A DNA stretch of 64,000 bases, taken from contig NC_056550.1 in NCBI RefSeq assembly GCF_910596095.1, positions 23,618,001 through 23,682,000 of the forward strand. Direction: 5' to 3'. Numbering within the stretch: position 1 is the first letter of the stretch; each line of letters opens with the position of its first letter. This document shows positions 1 through 33,525 of the stretch, in pieces. A model generated the notes under the pieces. The model worked only from the letters and a program-made list of their open reading frames with translations, ran no database searches and was not told where the DNA came from. The DNA comes from Thunnus maccoyii. Lineage: Eukaryota; Chordata; Actinopteri; Scombriformes; Scombridae. A program made the position numbers and the translations under genes.

Positions 1-1987
1 GGGGGTAGAGCGACACCAAGTGGTGTAACACAGCAACAACAGTGAGATGCAGGCTGGGTTTGGGGGTGTCTGGGATTCGTGGGAGTGAAGGTGTAAGAAT
101 ACCTTCGCATCCTGGGATTAAAAACACTTCAAAGCTAAAAGCAAAATTTCTAATTAAGGCAGCAGGAGTTTATCTGTGACTGTGAAGATTTAACAAAACT
201 GAAGACATCTGACGGCATTTTAAAGCTGCCTGGAACTAACACTTACTAAAAACATATATAGAAATTTGGAATATGAAACTGGGAGCCAGATGTGCAGGAG
301 AAATGGAAATATACTGAGATTACAGGCAGCACCAATTAGTTTGTTACAAGAGTGATAACAGTCTCTCACTTCTCACACTGGCTTTGACCTTTCAGTCTTT
401 ATCTTACAGCCCGTTGGTGCTTAACCTTAGAAAGCCTCCTTGTTATACTGCTTTTGTTTTATGTACCTTACTCTAGAGCATATTATAGCAACCTCCTCAC
501 AGAACTCAAGGCTTTGCGGTGCAGTATTCCTTATCTACAAAAGATAACACTGAACACTTTGCCTTGACTGAATTAATGAGTTTTTGGCTCCTGAGAGAAC
601 AGCGTTCACCTTTTTCTTCTCTGACACAGTTTGCATTGGTTTTGTCGCCATTAACTGCTGCATCACAGGAGCCTTTTTTCCCACCGAGGTTCCCCTTAAG
701 AATTGAATATTAGCACTGACATATTATTATGTGAATATGACAATGTTAGCATTCAGCTGTCAATACTGAAAACACCTTAAAATGATGATAACATGTAACT
801 ACGCTGTATTTGTGAATAAATGGTTGATTGGACCAGCAGGGTAACAAAACACCTTGATGTTGACATTCAGTTGAGATCATTTTGGACTTTTTCAGACTTT
901 TCAAAGAGTCACAGATATGCAACTGTAAATCAGATGGTTCAAAGTGCTTGTGCAAAACTGCAGAACACTCAAGCATCCTGTATAATGTAACTTTGGTGAA
1001 CATGTCAACACAATAGATGACATTGACAAAAACAGGAAATTATGCGCCACAGATGCCAGAATATACAAACTACAAAACTACATTTGTTTAATGCAAAAAC
1101 ATTTTGCACTTTTTTTTTTTACAACAGCAGTCATAATCTGTTGTATGTTTATTATATAACTTGTCTTCTTCCTCGTGGTTATGAATGAACAGACGTGACT
1201 TGTGACAGGTGTGTGTGAAAGAGCGTATATGCCAACAGGTGTGTACACAACAGCAAGAGGTGGTTGGTCAGTTGGCTGATGGCTCCCACAGGGTTATGGG
1301 ATTTATTGAGATTTGGTTTATTTGATTTTATTATTTTTATTACCTTCCTAGTTATGTTTGTTTTATTGTGTTAGCGTTTGCCTGCACTGGAGCCAAATCT
1401 TAGCTCTTTTAAAAAACAAACAAACATGTAAATAAATATGAAGCAAATTCCCAGACTAGTTAAAAAAAGCTGGCGTACACTACCTAGCAGCAAAATACAA
1501 TAACTACACCCTATTCCAATGTTATCCATGGCTTCTGGGAATTTTTGGGTCTCCCCTCATAAACATGAGTTGTTAAAATCTGTTTCTGTGGCTTCTTGAG
1601 ACTTAAGATGGATCCTTTTTATGCTGCATCTCACTCATCCCTAGAAAAGGCTTAACAACTGGTTTCTAGTTGATAATTTTTCATCCAAGTTCATATAGAA
1701 GTTAATTTAAATGGTACAAAAAGCCTTGATTAATCAATTTGCAATGTTCAGAGAGAAAGGTTCTGCAACAGGATGTTCAGTGCACCAGTGTGCCAGATTC
1801 ATTCAGCTGTATTTTGGCAGCGCTGAACCACACCAAGGTGATTCTGCTCATTAGTTTCTCCTCCGTCGCTGCAGTCGTGTCAATCACCGATGTGCCCTGA
1901 TGTAGTTTCGGTTGGAACGAAACCCTCCGTGCTCCTGGGACTCCGTGGCTCATATTCTGTTAGATGAGAGTTTGGCAGCTGACTCAC
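1..1987. other. Non-coding stretch, probably an intron of slc35b1
   Basis: The exon ending at 1988 has a good minus-strand donor (GTGAG), so this stretch should be the following intron. I looked on the minus strand for the next conserved SLC35B1 block, which begins ILFTGELWEF in mammals, and did not find it. The remaining exons are therefore probably off the left edge. About 1450-1570 resembles 3180-3260 and is probably a second fragment of the same old transposon. The rest is AT-rich single-copy-looking sequence. Confidence 0.6.
1450..1570. repeat. Fragment similar to 3180-3260 (old dispersed repeat)
   Basis: The stretch around 1472-1555 (cgtacactacctagcagc ... ccatggcttctggg) matches 3179-3250 (cgtacgctacctagcggc ... 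caatggcttccagg) with scattered substitutions in the same orientation. It looks like an older fragment of the same element. The family is uncertain. Confidence 0.5.
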
Positions 1988-4900
1988 CTAGTCCCAGCAC
2001 CAGAGTGGACCACATGTTGATGTTCAGCATCATGTGGTTGGCGCCCGTCTGGAAACGAGCCCTCATGTGGTCCTGGGCTACACCAGTCAAACCGTCCAAT
2101 GTCAAAGAGACCAGCTGTGACGCGGCGAAACACATCACCAAGCCGTGAGACAAATGTCACGGGAGACGCAGATGGAAATATTACAATGAATGGGATACAG
2201 GTGAAATTAAAGGAATATAAAGCTATAAACACTCACCAACAGAATCTCTCCAAACCCGAAAACGTGGTCGTCTGCGACACCTGAGCTCTTGTTGGGTTTA
2301 TACAGGAACAGAGCAACACCGCTCACAATCAGCAGCACACACAAGTACTTAGCCATCGGGTACTTCTTCCTCAGTATCGTCACACCGAGAATCATCACTG
2401 AAACAACACGATAACATGATGGATCACTGAATACCAGAGTGAAATATCTACGGTGAGTTAATCTCACAGGCCTTTATCCCTGAGAGTGGAACATATGGAT
2501 GGTGAACGAGTGTGTGTGTAACAGCAGATAACCAGATGAGACATAACCCTCATATACAGTCAGACCTGCCACGTATGCTTACTGTCTGTGTCCTTGATCA
2601 GTTCAGAAAGATATCAGCATCTCTCTCTTATACATATACACACGGGTAATTTTACTATGTACATTTGCACATTACATTATCAGACACGGATGCACAGCTG
2701 AGGCCTGAAACTTTCACTAATAACTGAAACAAAGACAGGAAGTGACAAGTGTATAAATGTACATTTCCCCTTTTTCAACAAGATCAACCATAACCTTAGA
2801 CGTCTGTTTAGTGGCATAGATGCAGCCGTTAATGCTCGACTGATTTGTTGTACTTAATATTTGCAGTGAGTGTGTTTAGGAGTGTATCTCACTCCACCTG
2901 ATCATTACTTGAGTCTCATTCACTAACTAAATGCTCTTTTAGATTTTTTAGCATACAAAGGGGGACCGAAAAGTTCCTGAAACTAAGAGAGAAAAACTGT
3001 CCTTCTACATCTTAATTAGTACCTTTCTAATCCCCTTTAAAGTACTCTCCTTGAGATGAGATACACTTGTCCCAGCTCTTCTCCCTCTATTGTCTCTGTG
3101 TCCAAAGCCTCCTGCGATTCTTCCTGGATTTCTTCCACGGAGGCGAATCTTCTCCCGTTCAGTCCCAATATTCTGTAGGCGTACGCTACCTAGCGGCAAC
3201 TACACTCTACTCCAGCGCTAGCAATGGCTTCCAGGAAGTTATGGGTCCCCTCTTGAATAGTATATAACCACAGATATTCAGGCATAGCGTTGCTGGATAC
3301 AACAAATGCCTCACCATTACATGTCACCAGCTACTCTGCTAAGAAAAGTCATTTTAACTGTGATATTCTTTCTTTTATAAAAACATATTATGTGTGTGAT
3401 ATGCAGGTGATATGTGGGCAGAAGTGATATTGTTAAATTTACCTGGTATGGGCTTGCAGGATTTCCCCAACACCTGCAAAAAGGCAAAAGGTTGCTTTAG
3501 GACATAACAGCAGCAACACTGTTCAAACAATGCAGACTCACAATCAGACTTATACCAACTGACTTTGTATGTTAAAAAAAAAAAAAACAGCAGTAGACTC
3601 ACCTGTGTTGGGTAGTTCACATACTGAAGGGCAGAGTTACTGGACACCATGGCTCCGAGATAAGAGAGGGAACACAGCCCATAGAGCCAGCTCTGGGTGC
3701 GATCCTGCTTAGAGCCTTCGAAAAACTGGATCACTGATGATAAAAAAAGGGAAGATTTATTTTCTTAGAGTTAATCAACAAGCTATTATATGATAAATCA
3801 AACACTTTAAGAGCAAAACATTTTTACCAGATTACCAGTTTGAGGCTTATAAGTTAACAGACTAGTGTCAAAATCTTAATTGTGACAGATTCACAGTTTC
3901 CGAACATGTGTAACAGACTCACAGAGTTTAGCAAACAGAGAGTTGATGATACACTGGATGAAGACCAGCGTCCGGGCGAACCTGAACTTCTCCTTCTTCT
4001 CTCCCTGACCGTAATCGCCTCGAGTGCTGGAAAACAAAAACAGGAAACAGCAGCGTGTTGAATAGAGTTCATCATGGACACCAGCGTTCCTGCTACAAAG
4101 AGGAGTATTGAGGGTAAAGAGCGGAGTGTTTTCATGAGTCTCCAAGCTGTGAAAAGGTCCTTCAGTAAGAAAAAGGCCGTAATGCATTAAATTACAACTG
4201 ACAGGGTGGTGGGGGTGACATTTTGTTAGGTAACTCATAATTTTTGATACAATCTTGTTTGCTTGCTGGTGACAAGAGGAAACTGTGGTCAAGAACTCAT
4301 CGTAAACAGTAGTGGGAGTATTTTTGAAGTAATGGAAGTCAGTCAGTCAGGTTTGTTAGAAGGCTGTGCCGGGTTTCGAGTCATCTCTCTGAAACCAGAT
4401 ACGATCCCTGCTCCCTTTTGGGACTTCAAACAACATACCATCTGTGTCAAGCCTCAGTATGTGAAATGCAATATAGACCGAGCCCCCATTTACTCTTTCT
4501 AGAGAGTCACGAATAAGTATTAAGACTTGATACTTAACTTAGAATCCTTACTCTCTCTCTTATCATGTTTAAAAATATGTTTAAATCAGTTTTTACAGAA
4601 CAGCGTTATTGCTTTTAACTAGTGTCAGATCTCAATTAGCATGTGATGACCCGCTGGTGTCATATTTGTTCTGCCATTTGATTCACCTGCCTGTTTACTT
4701 TTGCAGGTGATCATTAGCTCAAGTTATTTAAGTCCTGACTCGCTGCCACTCTCTCGCTGGTTTGGTTCAGTTACGCTGTTTTAGTTTATCCACACACACA
4801 TCTTCCACTCATGCACATCAAATACCACTGACTCTACTGATTTCCACACTCCGTATTGTGAATATTTAGTCTGATTTGGTTAATAAACTTATTTTCTGTT

Positions 4901-5979
4901 AAAACTAAGCATGGTGTGTCTCCTGTTATGTTGTGGCCGAAGAGCCGGGTCATAAAGTAGCAGCACACTGATCTTGCTTTAGCGACAGGAAAGACTGATG
5001 TATAAAAGAGTTCTTCAGCCTGTTTAAATTAAAGGACTCTAAATCAGTGGGTGTCAAAGTGGGGTCTGGGGACCCCTAGGGGCCCTTGAGGGGGATCCAT
5101 GGTGTCCACAGCAAAAAAGAGAATATTTCTTTTCACTGTAATTTGATCCATAAGTAACTCAATGACAGAACGTATGATTGTTTTAGTCATGGGTCTGGAT
5201 AATAAAACATCTAAAAAGGCATTACAGATGGGGGACTCTGGGACAAAAACCTTATCAAATGGGGGTCTGTGGTCTAATTTGTGTCAAGTTTAGGGATCCT
5301 TGATGTGAAAAAGTTGGAGAACCATAGCTATAAATCGCCTGTTAGAGGGCATTTTAAAAACAGACCTACAGTGGAGTCCAAAAGTCTGAGACCAGTTTCC
5401 CCTTTTCACTTTAATGTGTCATTCACTTGAATGGGAAAGTGGTCTCAGACTTTTGGACTCTACTGTATCTAAATATGAAAGTTGACGCATGCATTAATCT
5501 GACTATGAATAATAATGAAGGAAGCAGAGGCGACCGACTAGAGTTTATATGCACCAATGCACTCAACTCCCTCATTAAGAGACTGTCCCACCAGACTCCA
5601 TTGAAAATACTGACAATTTAACGTCAATGTCGCCTTTCATATCGCTGTAAGTAACTTTGTATATCTGGCACAGGTTTGCATGATGAAAGGTTTGAACACA
5701 CCTGGCACATTATGTACCTTGTGGTGCATTATCTGCATTTATGTCAAATTAAATTATCCTTACGAGTGCCGAGCTGCAAGCCGACATTAAAAATTGACGT
5801 TTTTTCAATTGAGTTTGGCGCAGGCGGCGGATCTTGTCACTAAAAGTCACTTACATGGTTTCTTGAAGGATTCCATAGTAGAAATAACAGATGAAGACTC
5901 CGAAGAAACACACGATGAAGCGTATCCGCGTGTTGTCCCACAGCGAGGCGGGCTTCCCCGCTCCCTTTCCCGCAGCCAT
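1988..5979 (-). CDS. slc35b1: slc35b1, ER nucleotide(-sugar) transporter, first six exons (3' end off window)
   Basis: Solute carrier 35 member B1, a multi-pass ER membrane antiporter. In mammals it is reported to exchange cytosolic ATP for ADP and was earlier described as a UDP-galactose transporter. Minus-strand coding exons: 5855-5979, 3923-4026, 3603-3733, 3443-3473, 2237-2397, 1988-2114, with phases that join without a break. The chosen ATG gives [16 protein letters not shown] followed by the first membrane segment ([20 protein letters not shown]). Other conserved blocks are [49 protein letters not shown] and [17 protein letters not shown]. The fourth exon is only 31 nt. The visible part covers about 226 residues; the later membrane helices and any C-terminal ER-retrieval signal are outside the window. 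GTG codons upstream extend the frame, but the ATG fits family length better. Confidence 0.93.
2945..3265 (-). mobile_element. Possible mariner-like transposon remnant
   Basis: Read on the minus strand, about 3075-3035 encodes [16 protein letters not shown] followed by a stop. This resembles the C-terminal end of mariner-family transposases (W-[DE]-K-C-[IV]-x-x-x-G-[DE]-Y-F). Beyond it lies a short AT-rich tail ending near 2957 in gggggaccgaaaagttcctg, which could be a terminal repeat. Upstream is broken by stop codons, so no working enzyme is encoded. It lies in slc35b1 intron 4. The family call rests on a short motif. Confidence 0.45.
4637..4955 (+). mobile_element. Possible solo LTR or similar element
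   Basis: The segment begins tgtcatatttgttctgcc and contains a TATA-like ttatttaagtc followed about 140 bases later by an aataaac poly(A)-type signal. That order of promoter and polyadenylation signal is expected of a retrotransposon LTR. Short inverted ends atgacccg / cgggtcat sit just outside. There is no internal coding region. Its identity as an LTR is inference. Confidence 0.35.
5045..5335 (+). mobile_element. hAT-like non-autonomous transposon
   Basis: The ends cagtgggtgtcaaagtgggg and gttggagaaccatag are approximate inverted copies, resembling the CAGTGGT.TCAAA termini of hAT-type elements. A second copy in the opposite orientation is at about 34555-34815, with matching internal phrases such as catgggt and gggggtctgtgg. 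There is no transposase. Confidence 0.55.
5367..5467. mobile_element. Palindromic miniature Tc1/mariner-type element (101 bp)
   Basis: The left arm begins TACAGTGGAGTCCAAAAGTC. The reverse complement of the right arm is TACAGTAGAGTCCAAAAGTC. The arms extend about 35 bases with two mismatches, and the ends are bounded by TA, the Tc1/mariner target. The centre is about 30 bases with no coding capacity. Confidence 0.75.
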
Positions 5980-8020
5980 GCCGTCCTCCACCAGCCCGGG
6001 TATGGTGACCGACACCGCCGCGCTCCCGGTGCTCCTCACACCGACGTCCCGCTCCACTATAGCCGCAGACACGAGCCCGGAAATGGTGCTCGCGTTTACT
6101 ATAAATAACCTCCTTTATGCACAATAAGCTGTTATTTCCTTTAAGCACAATAGCTTGTATTTCTTAAAGCTTGCTCAACGGTGCATTGAGTTGTCTGACA
6201 GTCTATGGTGTCATGTATTTATTGTGTTCATTTTTAGATAATTTAATATGATGTCCGTCTTAAAATGTCCTCCGGGTCATGAAAAAGCATCCCTGCTTTC
6301 TCACCTGGGAAAGATGTGAGTACAGTTACTGTTTTCATAGAGTAATTAAAAGCTATATTTAGGGAGAAAAGAGGTGGCGTCAGGAAATTTGGTTTTGTGA
6401 AAGGACCTCTGGGTTGTTTACAGCCGCCTGAACCTTTAGAAATATTTTAATAAATTAAATCTGGAACATAAAAGCATGATGTTATATTCAGTGTAACCGC
6501 GTCGATCCAGATGAATTATCCCTAATTGTATCTTCCCTCTATTAGCAATTATGCATAAACTGTATAAAAGAAGCAAGTATGCAGTTTTAAAGGCAGCTAT
6601 TAAAAATGTGAGGTCCTTCCTCAAAAATGTCGCGTGCCTTTTTGTCGTCTTAGGATGTGGATTAAATTGATTGGTCCATGTAAGGCAATTAAGACCCACT
6701 CACGGCCAATCACAAAGCAGATTCAGGTGGAACGAGGCGGTTCTTATATTTAAAAACAGCAAATCCACGTGTCAAAGGCAGACACATCAACAACAAGGCG
6801 AACCACAGGAATGACAACTATGAAAGGGGGTGGATAAACAAAAAAAACATAAAATAAATATAACAGAATACAGTAAAGTAAAGACATTAAAACAATACAC
6901 TCATCGACAGCGTTTGCAGCCTTCTTGCTAGTGCAAGATTTAATGTTTTTTTTTGTTGGCAAACTTAGCTAAGATAATGATAAGATTGATGATTTTAACT
7001 TGTTTTTCATTCTGTTGTAACTTAAAAACCCAAACTGTTTATGCAAGAAAGCAAACTCAGCCATAAATGTGACATTAATGAACTTAGAAACCTCTTGCTG
7101 CAGTCTTTTAGTATCAGTTTTATTTATTTTATGCATTTTTTGTTTTGTTTTAATGTCTTTCTATTTCTTATGTGTTGTTTGTGAACCCTCCTGTACCTCA
7201 TATTCATTCATGTACTCAATAAAGCGGGAAATGTCAGGATTGATAAAGACAAGTTCAATCTGATCAATTTAATCATACTTACAGCTGAATTTCATACCCA
7301 TAAGTGTAAATACTCCAACAATAAATCCTCTTTCCTGCTCTGGTTATTGAAATTAAAAACTACATCTCCTTTATTTCAAATAATGAGAATAGAAAAGCTG
7401 TCAAAACTTATTTAATTGTGCTTTTTTGTTAAACTCAGTGTACTTTACCTCCTGGCTGTATTTCTTTTGTTTGTTTAATGTAAATGATATTGTTTTTTAT
7501 GACCTTATACTGTCTTGTGTTGCACGTTTCTTTGTGCTTGAGATGTACGTTTTAATAAACACTCAATAAAGAAGAAAAACATTTAGTATCATATCAAATA
7601 AAAATCAATTTTCCCAAAAGCCTTTAAATTGCTTGTTTTGTCCATCCACCTGTCCAAAAAATATCAAAGATATTTAGTTTACTATCATATAAGACAAAGA
7701 AAAGAAATAAATCCAAGACATTTTAAGAAGCTGGAAGCAGCAAATATTTGCATTTTTGTTTTTTAAAAAATTGCCCAAACAGTTAATTGATTATCAAAAT
7801 CTTTGCAGATAAATTTCAATCAGCTGTTGTTTCAGCTCTAACGTATCTGAACACCCAGAACATTTGGGATTTTATTTTCTTCACAATAGCAATGACACAC
7901 TTAACATTTTAAAATGTAAACTAAAAAAAAGAAAAGGGTGCATAATCACGTCTGACAAAACAGAGCTGACAAACATTACCAAATAGTTCATTAGCATGTT
8001 CTTATGCTATGATATTTTTA
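5980..8020. other. Intergenic: slc35b1 upstream region and AT-rich DNA
   Basis: The first roughly 100 bases upstream of the slc35b1 ATG are GC- and CpG-rich (5980-6080) and probably hold its 5' UTR and promoter. After that the DNA is AT-rich with no gene that I recognise. A plus-strand tail with two AATAAA signals near 7553-7570 looks like a retroelement 3' end but cannot be assigned. About 7600-7845 looks like a diverged copy of the GCTGCAAC-ended element described elsewhere. Confidence 0.5.
7600..7845. repeat. Diverged copy of GCTGCAAC-type MITE
   Basis: It shares phrases such as aaattgcttgtttt, agaagctggaagcagcaaatatttgcat and gttaattgattatcaaaatctttgcag with copies at about 13185-13455, 31110-31460, 36963-37294 and 62134-62434. 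It is non-coding. Confidence 0.5.
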
Positions 8021-9062
8021 CTGTTGGTCATATTTTTTTTTATTCCACAGGATCACGTCGACAAAGACTGTTTGATCCGTATGAACTCCAGCAGAGAGAA
8101 ATCAACTTCTGCCAGATGAAAGTTAACACTGAAACATTAACACTTAGTTGTGATTGGAGCCACAAACAGACTCAGATTGAACACAAATTCAGTTTGACTC
8201 GCTCAAAACTCTTAAGTGTGGACAAAATCGCAAAAGTTTGGTTAGAAAAAAAAAAGCCCAACGTAGGCAAGTAAAGCTAATAAAACATCATTTCCTGCTT
8301 ATAACATTAAAGCACCAAAGTCTAAACAGAAAGATGGGCAGTATCACAAGCCTCCTCGCTCTTTACAAAGATACAAAAATATATATCTTCCTAGAAATAC
8401 ATCTGTAGAAAAGTAGCCCACCATAAACTAGAGGCCTAGTGAGAAAAATATTCTTCCTCAACCAACAGATTATGAAATTTTAGTAACAAACCCATCAAGT
8501 AATTCTCTCAAACTGAGCTGAAAGTTCATCTAAACTCACGCAATGCTTCACTAGGATATTAATCAATTGTAAAGGATAGTGAGAAAGTAATACTCGTGTG
8601 TTCTAAGTGCTCCGGCTTTCTGACTGAAAATTCACTTATTTTCACATTAAAAGTGAAAACATCCCTAGCAGATGGCAGTCTTTGTCCAAACAGCTGATAC
8701 ACGAGTAAAACAATATTCATAGAACAATGTCAAGACCTCAGTCATCCTACTGGGACAGTTTAAGTGCTGATGAAGTCAATATCAGCTGAATCCAAGAGTC
8801 CTGCAGGTAGAAATAATCAGTAAAAGCAGCCAGATTTTTAGTCCAAAGTCAGTCTAAAATATGACGGCGACAACTGTTTACAGTCACAAAGTTCGTTCTT
8901 TTGATCACAGTGATCGTGGCGCGTTACAGCAGTGATGACCCAGGTGACCGCAGGTATCCGTTGGCACCCTGCGTACAAAAACAAATCCAGTTTCTCCAGG
9001 TATAAAGGACTCCCCCGGGCAGTGCGGCGTGTCCCTGAGAGAGGTTCTGCTCAGATGTCCAT
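8020..9062 (-). other. fam117a: Probable fam117a 3' UTR
   Basis: This region lies downstream of the fam117a stop at 9063-9065. A minus-strand AATAAA (TTTATT at 8039-8044) is the best candidate poly(A) signal and would give a UTR of about 1 kb. Nothing coding was recognised here. The exact end is inferred. Confidence 0.45.
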
Positions 9063-16689
<7,627 letters not shown>

Positions 16690-16805
16690 CACCCCCCCAC
16701 CACCACACCAACCCCCTCAACTCCGCTCCCGCAGCCGAGCCCCGCTTATAAAAACACACACTCGGCTTTGCTTTTCTTTCTTCTCCCCGTCGCTTGCAGG
16801 AACTC

Positions 16806-16836
<31 letters not shown>
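16806..16836. repeat. (CT)n tract upstream of fam117a
   Basis: Nearly pure CT dinucleotides about 120-150 bases upstream of the fam117a ATG, probably in the 5' UTR or core promoter (GA repeat on the gene strand). Confidence 0.85.
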
Positions 16837-16837
<1 letters not shown>

Positions 16838-18797
16838 TTCTTTCTCTGACCGCATTCAGTTCATCCAAAACTCTGATCGGGACCTCTTGTTGGGCACCCA
16901 GCTTGAGGTTTCTTTTGTGATGATGCGCATGATTTTTGTTGCCTCACAGCTTTATTTTCGAGTTGAAAAAAAAAATTAAAAAAATTAAAATAAAAGCAGC
17001 TGAGTGAAGCTTTTGCAGCTCAACGCATCATCATAACGGATCGCGCATTATCCTTCATCGGTGCAGTATGAGGAGGACAGCGGCTGCAGCGGCTCCTCTC
17101 TCTCACACGTTAGTTTCTCTTGTCTGCAAAGTGACAACACAACAGCTCAACCTGTGCAACTATCTCGTGTAGTAGATCATTCCCGAAAAGGAGGGGGGCC
17201 GATGCAAAGGCTCCACAGCTTCCTCTGGTTGGTTACTGCAGAATACTACTGAGCACTTATTGGTCTTCACATCCATCTGTCTCCTGGAGGCCAACCCCCC
17301 CCCCCAAAAAAACTTCATGTTCCCACCCACTTTGTTGAGATTTTTTTTTTTCTTCCACTATTGTGGGGCATGGCCTTTCCCCTCCTCCTCTGCAAACCCC
17401 TTCACGTCCAAACCCCTGGGTCTATTCACAGTGTGTGTGTGTGTATGTGTGGTCTTAAAAGTGTGGTTTGAGGGCCCTTAAAGGTCACTTCAGAGGTTTT
17501 AATGGGTCCAGCATTAATATATTTGAGAGAAATTTTCATTAAGGGTGCATCATGTATGTTACAAACCCAGTCTTAAAGGCTTTCATGCAATAAAGTTAAC
17601 ATCTTGAAATAATATTCTGATTAATATCATGTAATTATCTGCACAGAACAGACTTGTTCTTTTATAACATGCATTCACAATTTAACTCATAACACATTAA
17701 AATGTGCTGTGCTTTAACTCAGATACACCAAACGTCTCAGTGTAAGTTCAGGGGGTGTTTTTGTACTGTTTACTCTACTTTAAACAGTACATTTAGTGTA
17801 GATTTATTAATATTACTGCAAAAATAAACTCATGAATAAAGTATATTTTCATGTGCAATGCAAATGGAGTGCTTTATAGATAATAATGAATGCAACAAAC
17901 CTCATCTACATTATTCAATTTTTTTGATGTATCTTTTCATACAAGGTGTCCACCTAGTTATATAATAGCTACTAGCTAGAAACAACCACAAATTAAACTG
18001 CAGTTATATAGATGTATAGTCTACATTGTGACTGATGGCTTAAAGATCATTTTTATATCAAGTCAAGTGTCTTAACACTGTAATAGCACATGTATATCTT
18101 CCCATTAGGGTCTATTAAGGGTCTGTACTGGAGCTGAATCAATCAATCAAGCGATACTCTTAAGTTTCACACAGCAGGTGGCATTAATGTTTCCAACAAT
18201 ACTACAGAGAGCTCGCTGAAGGGCTCCATGGTCACGGTGTCTTCTCTGAATCTTGTGTGAACCGATCACGACTGCAATCGCACATCTGTGCACGTGCACC
18301 AGCTTACAGAATCAGGGACAACATCATGTGCAGATGTTTCATAAACTCTGTAACTGCAGACGGATGTATTACCAGGTCATCAGCCTGCAATTTAGGTTAC
18401 GCAGGCATGTCTACGTGATCAATCTCTATCGAACGTCAGCAGCAGCTACAGCTCAACAGAACCTGAAAGGACTTTTGATTAAAACTCCATACACATCCTG
18501 ATTCTGTTATTGTTACATTTTTCTCCCATTGTTCTCCGCAGGGAGGTCAGAGATCAGGGTCAGCTTTAAATTGGCAGCAATGTAGGGTGGAGACGGATTA
18601 CTGAAATGTTAAAGCGTTAATCAGTTGTCCAGATATATGTGGATCTGGCCTTGTTGGCTAGAATAAGATTTATTGCATTGTTATGAATTTGCCATCTCCA
18701 TTTTTCCTCTCTGAAGACCTGCAGGTCGTTCGTAGGAACTAACAAGTTTTAATGAATTCTGGGTATTCACAAAGATGTCACACCTTATAATATTAAA

Positions 18798-18811
18798 CCA
18801 CTAGATGGAGC
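18798..18811 (+). promoter_or_regulatory. CTCF-like motif
   Basis: ccactagatggagc matches the vertebrate CTCF core CCASYAGRKGGCRS at 13 of 14 positions. It lies between the fam117a promoter and the 3' end of rundc3a. Binding is not shown. Confidence 0.3.
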
Positions 18812-18949
18812 CAGAGCACATGTGTCCTATGTGGCTAGCTTCTCATTTTAACTTCTCCATTAACCTCCTGCTTGGGAAACCATTTTAAAAATCATTGCTT
18901 TTGGCCCCCGTCTCTCTGATATACGACAGTGAAATCCACACAAACAGAC

Positions 18950-19795
18950 GCACGTAATGGAAAAAGGCAGTTTATTGCAACACAAAACAAACAAAAATAA
19001 CCCCATGTGTATGTGTAGAAAGAACATACTGCTGTATCGGATAAAATGAGATAAATGAACAGATGTTTGTAGCTTAAGATTTGATAGAATCAATACAGTA
19101 ATAATAATAGCTGCACAGACTGACACAGTTTGTGGTGTTTGAAGCATGATTCATATGCCATTTCAGGGGTGACAGACCCCCAGATACCATTCATTCACAC
19201 TCATAAAACATACTTCTTAGGAGAGTCTGTTTAAAAACCCCATCCTCTACTGTGTATGAGATACTCTTGATCTGCTAAAACGACCATCACATCTCTCTCT
19301 TTGCAAGTGACTGCATCCAAAGAGCTGCAAGTGCTGTTTTGGTTACATTTTGACCAAAAAAAAAGAATAAAATAAAACGCAAAAACGCGAGGTCGCACGA
19401 ATACACAGAGTAATGACATTCAAATAAGGAGCAAGATGGGGAAAACGTTTTATAAGGAGATGCTTTGGGAAAAGGTCTGACAGGAGGATTCGCTGCATGA
19501 TCTTGAATGAGGGGATTCACAGATAGTACAAAATGGGTGGTGGGAGAGTGTGAGCGAAGAGTCGAGCAGGTAAGGTGAGGAGAAGGCATGGATCCCCTTC
19601 GGCTTCGTAATGATTTCACTCTCACACGTACAAAAATCCAGAGACGGCGTCATGACTTTCCGGGTTGTTGATGGTGGTGGTGGGTGCGGGGGGGGGGGGG
19701 ATTTGGTGGGCTTGGTCAACGCAGCATCACCAGGCAGACAGGCTGGGGGTTAAATCTCAGTTGTTGTTGTTGTTGTAGTTGTTGGTCTGGGGCTC
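18950..19795 (-). other. rundc3a: Probable rundc3a 3' UTR
   Basis: Downstream of the rundc3a stop (19796-19798). A minus-strand AATAAA (TTTATT at 18971-18976) would end an mRNA with about 0.84 kb of UTR. It contains a short poly-C/GT-rich stretch near 19690 and no coding block. Confidence 0.6.
18971..18976 (-). terminator. rundc3a: rundc3a poly(A) signal
   Basis: AATAAA on the minus strand (TTTATT as written), about 820 bases past the stop codon. It is the nearest canonical signal I found. Confidence 0.55.
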
Positions 19796-33520
<13,725 letters not shown>

Positions 33521-33525
33521 CTGCA

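Larger units (their letters stand above)
16690..18950. other. fam117a upstream region and intergenic DNA
   Basis: The first roughly 400 bases hold a CT tract (about 16806-16836) and moderately GC-rich sequence, and are the likely fam117a 5' UTR and promoter. The remainder up to the rundc3a poly(A) signal is AT-rich with no recognisable gene. A CTCF-like 14-mer (ccactagatggagc) is at 18798-18811. Confidence 0.5.

Noticed and set aside
7996-8274. 92-codon plus-strand ORF before the fam117a 3' end
   Set aside because: No conserved block and AT-rich codon use; it lies in the probable fam117a 3' UTR.
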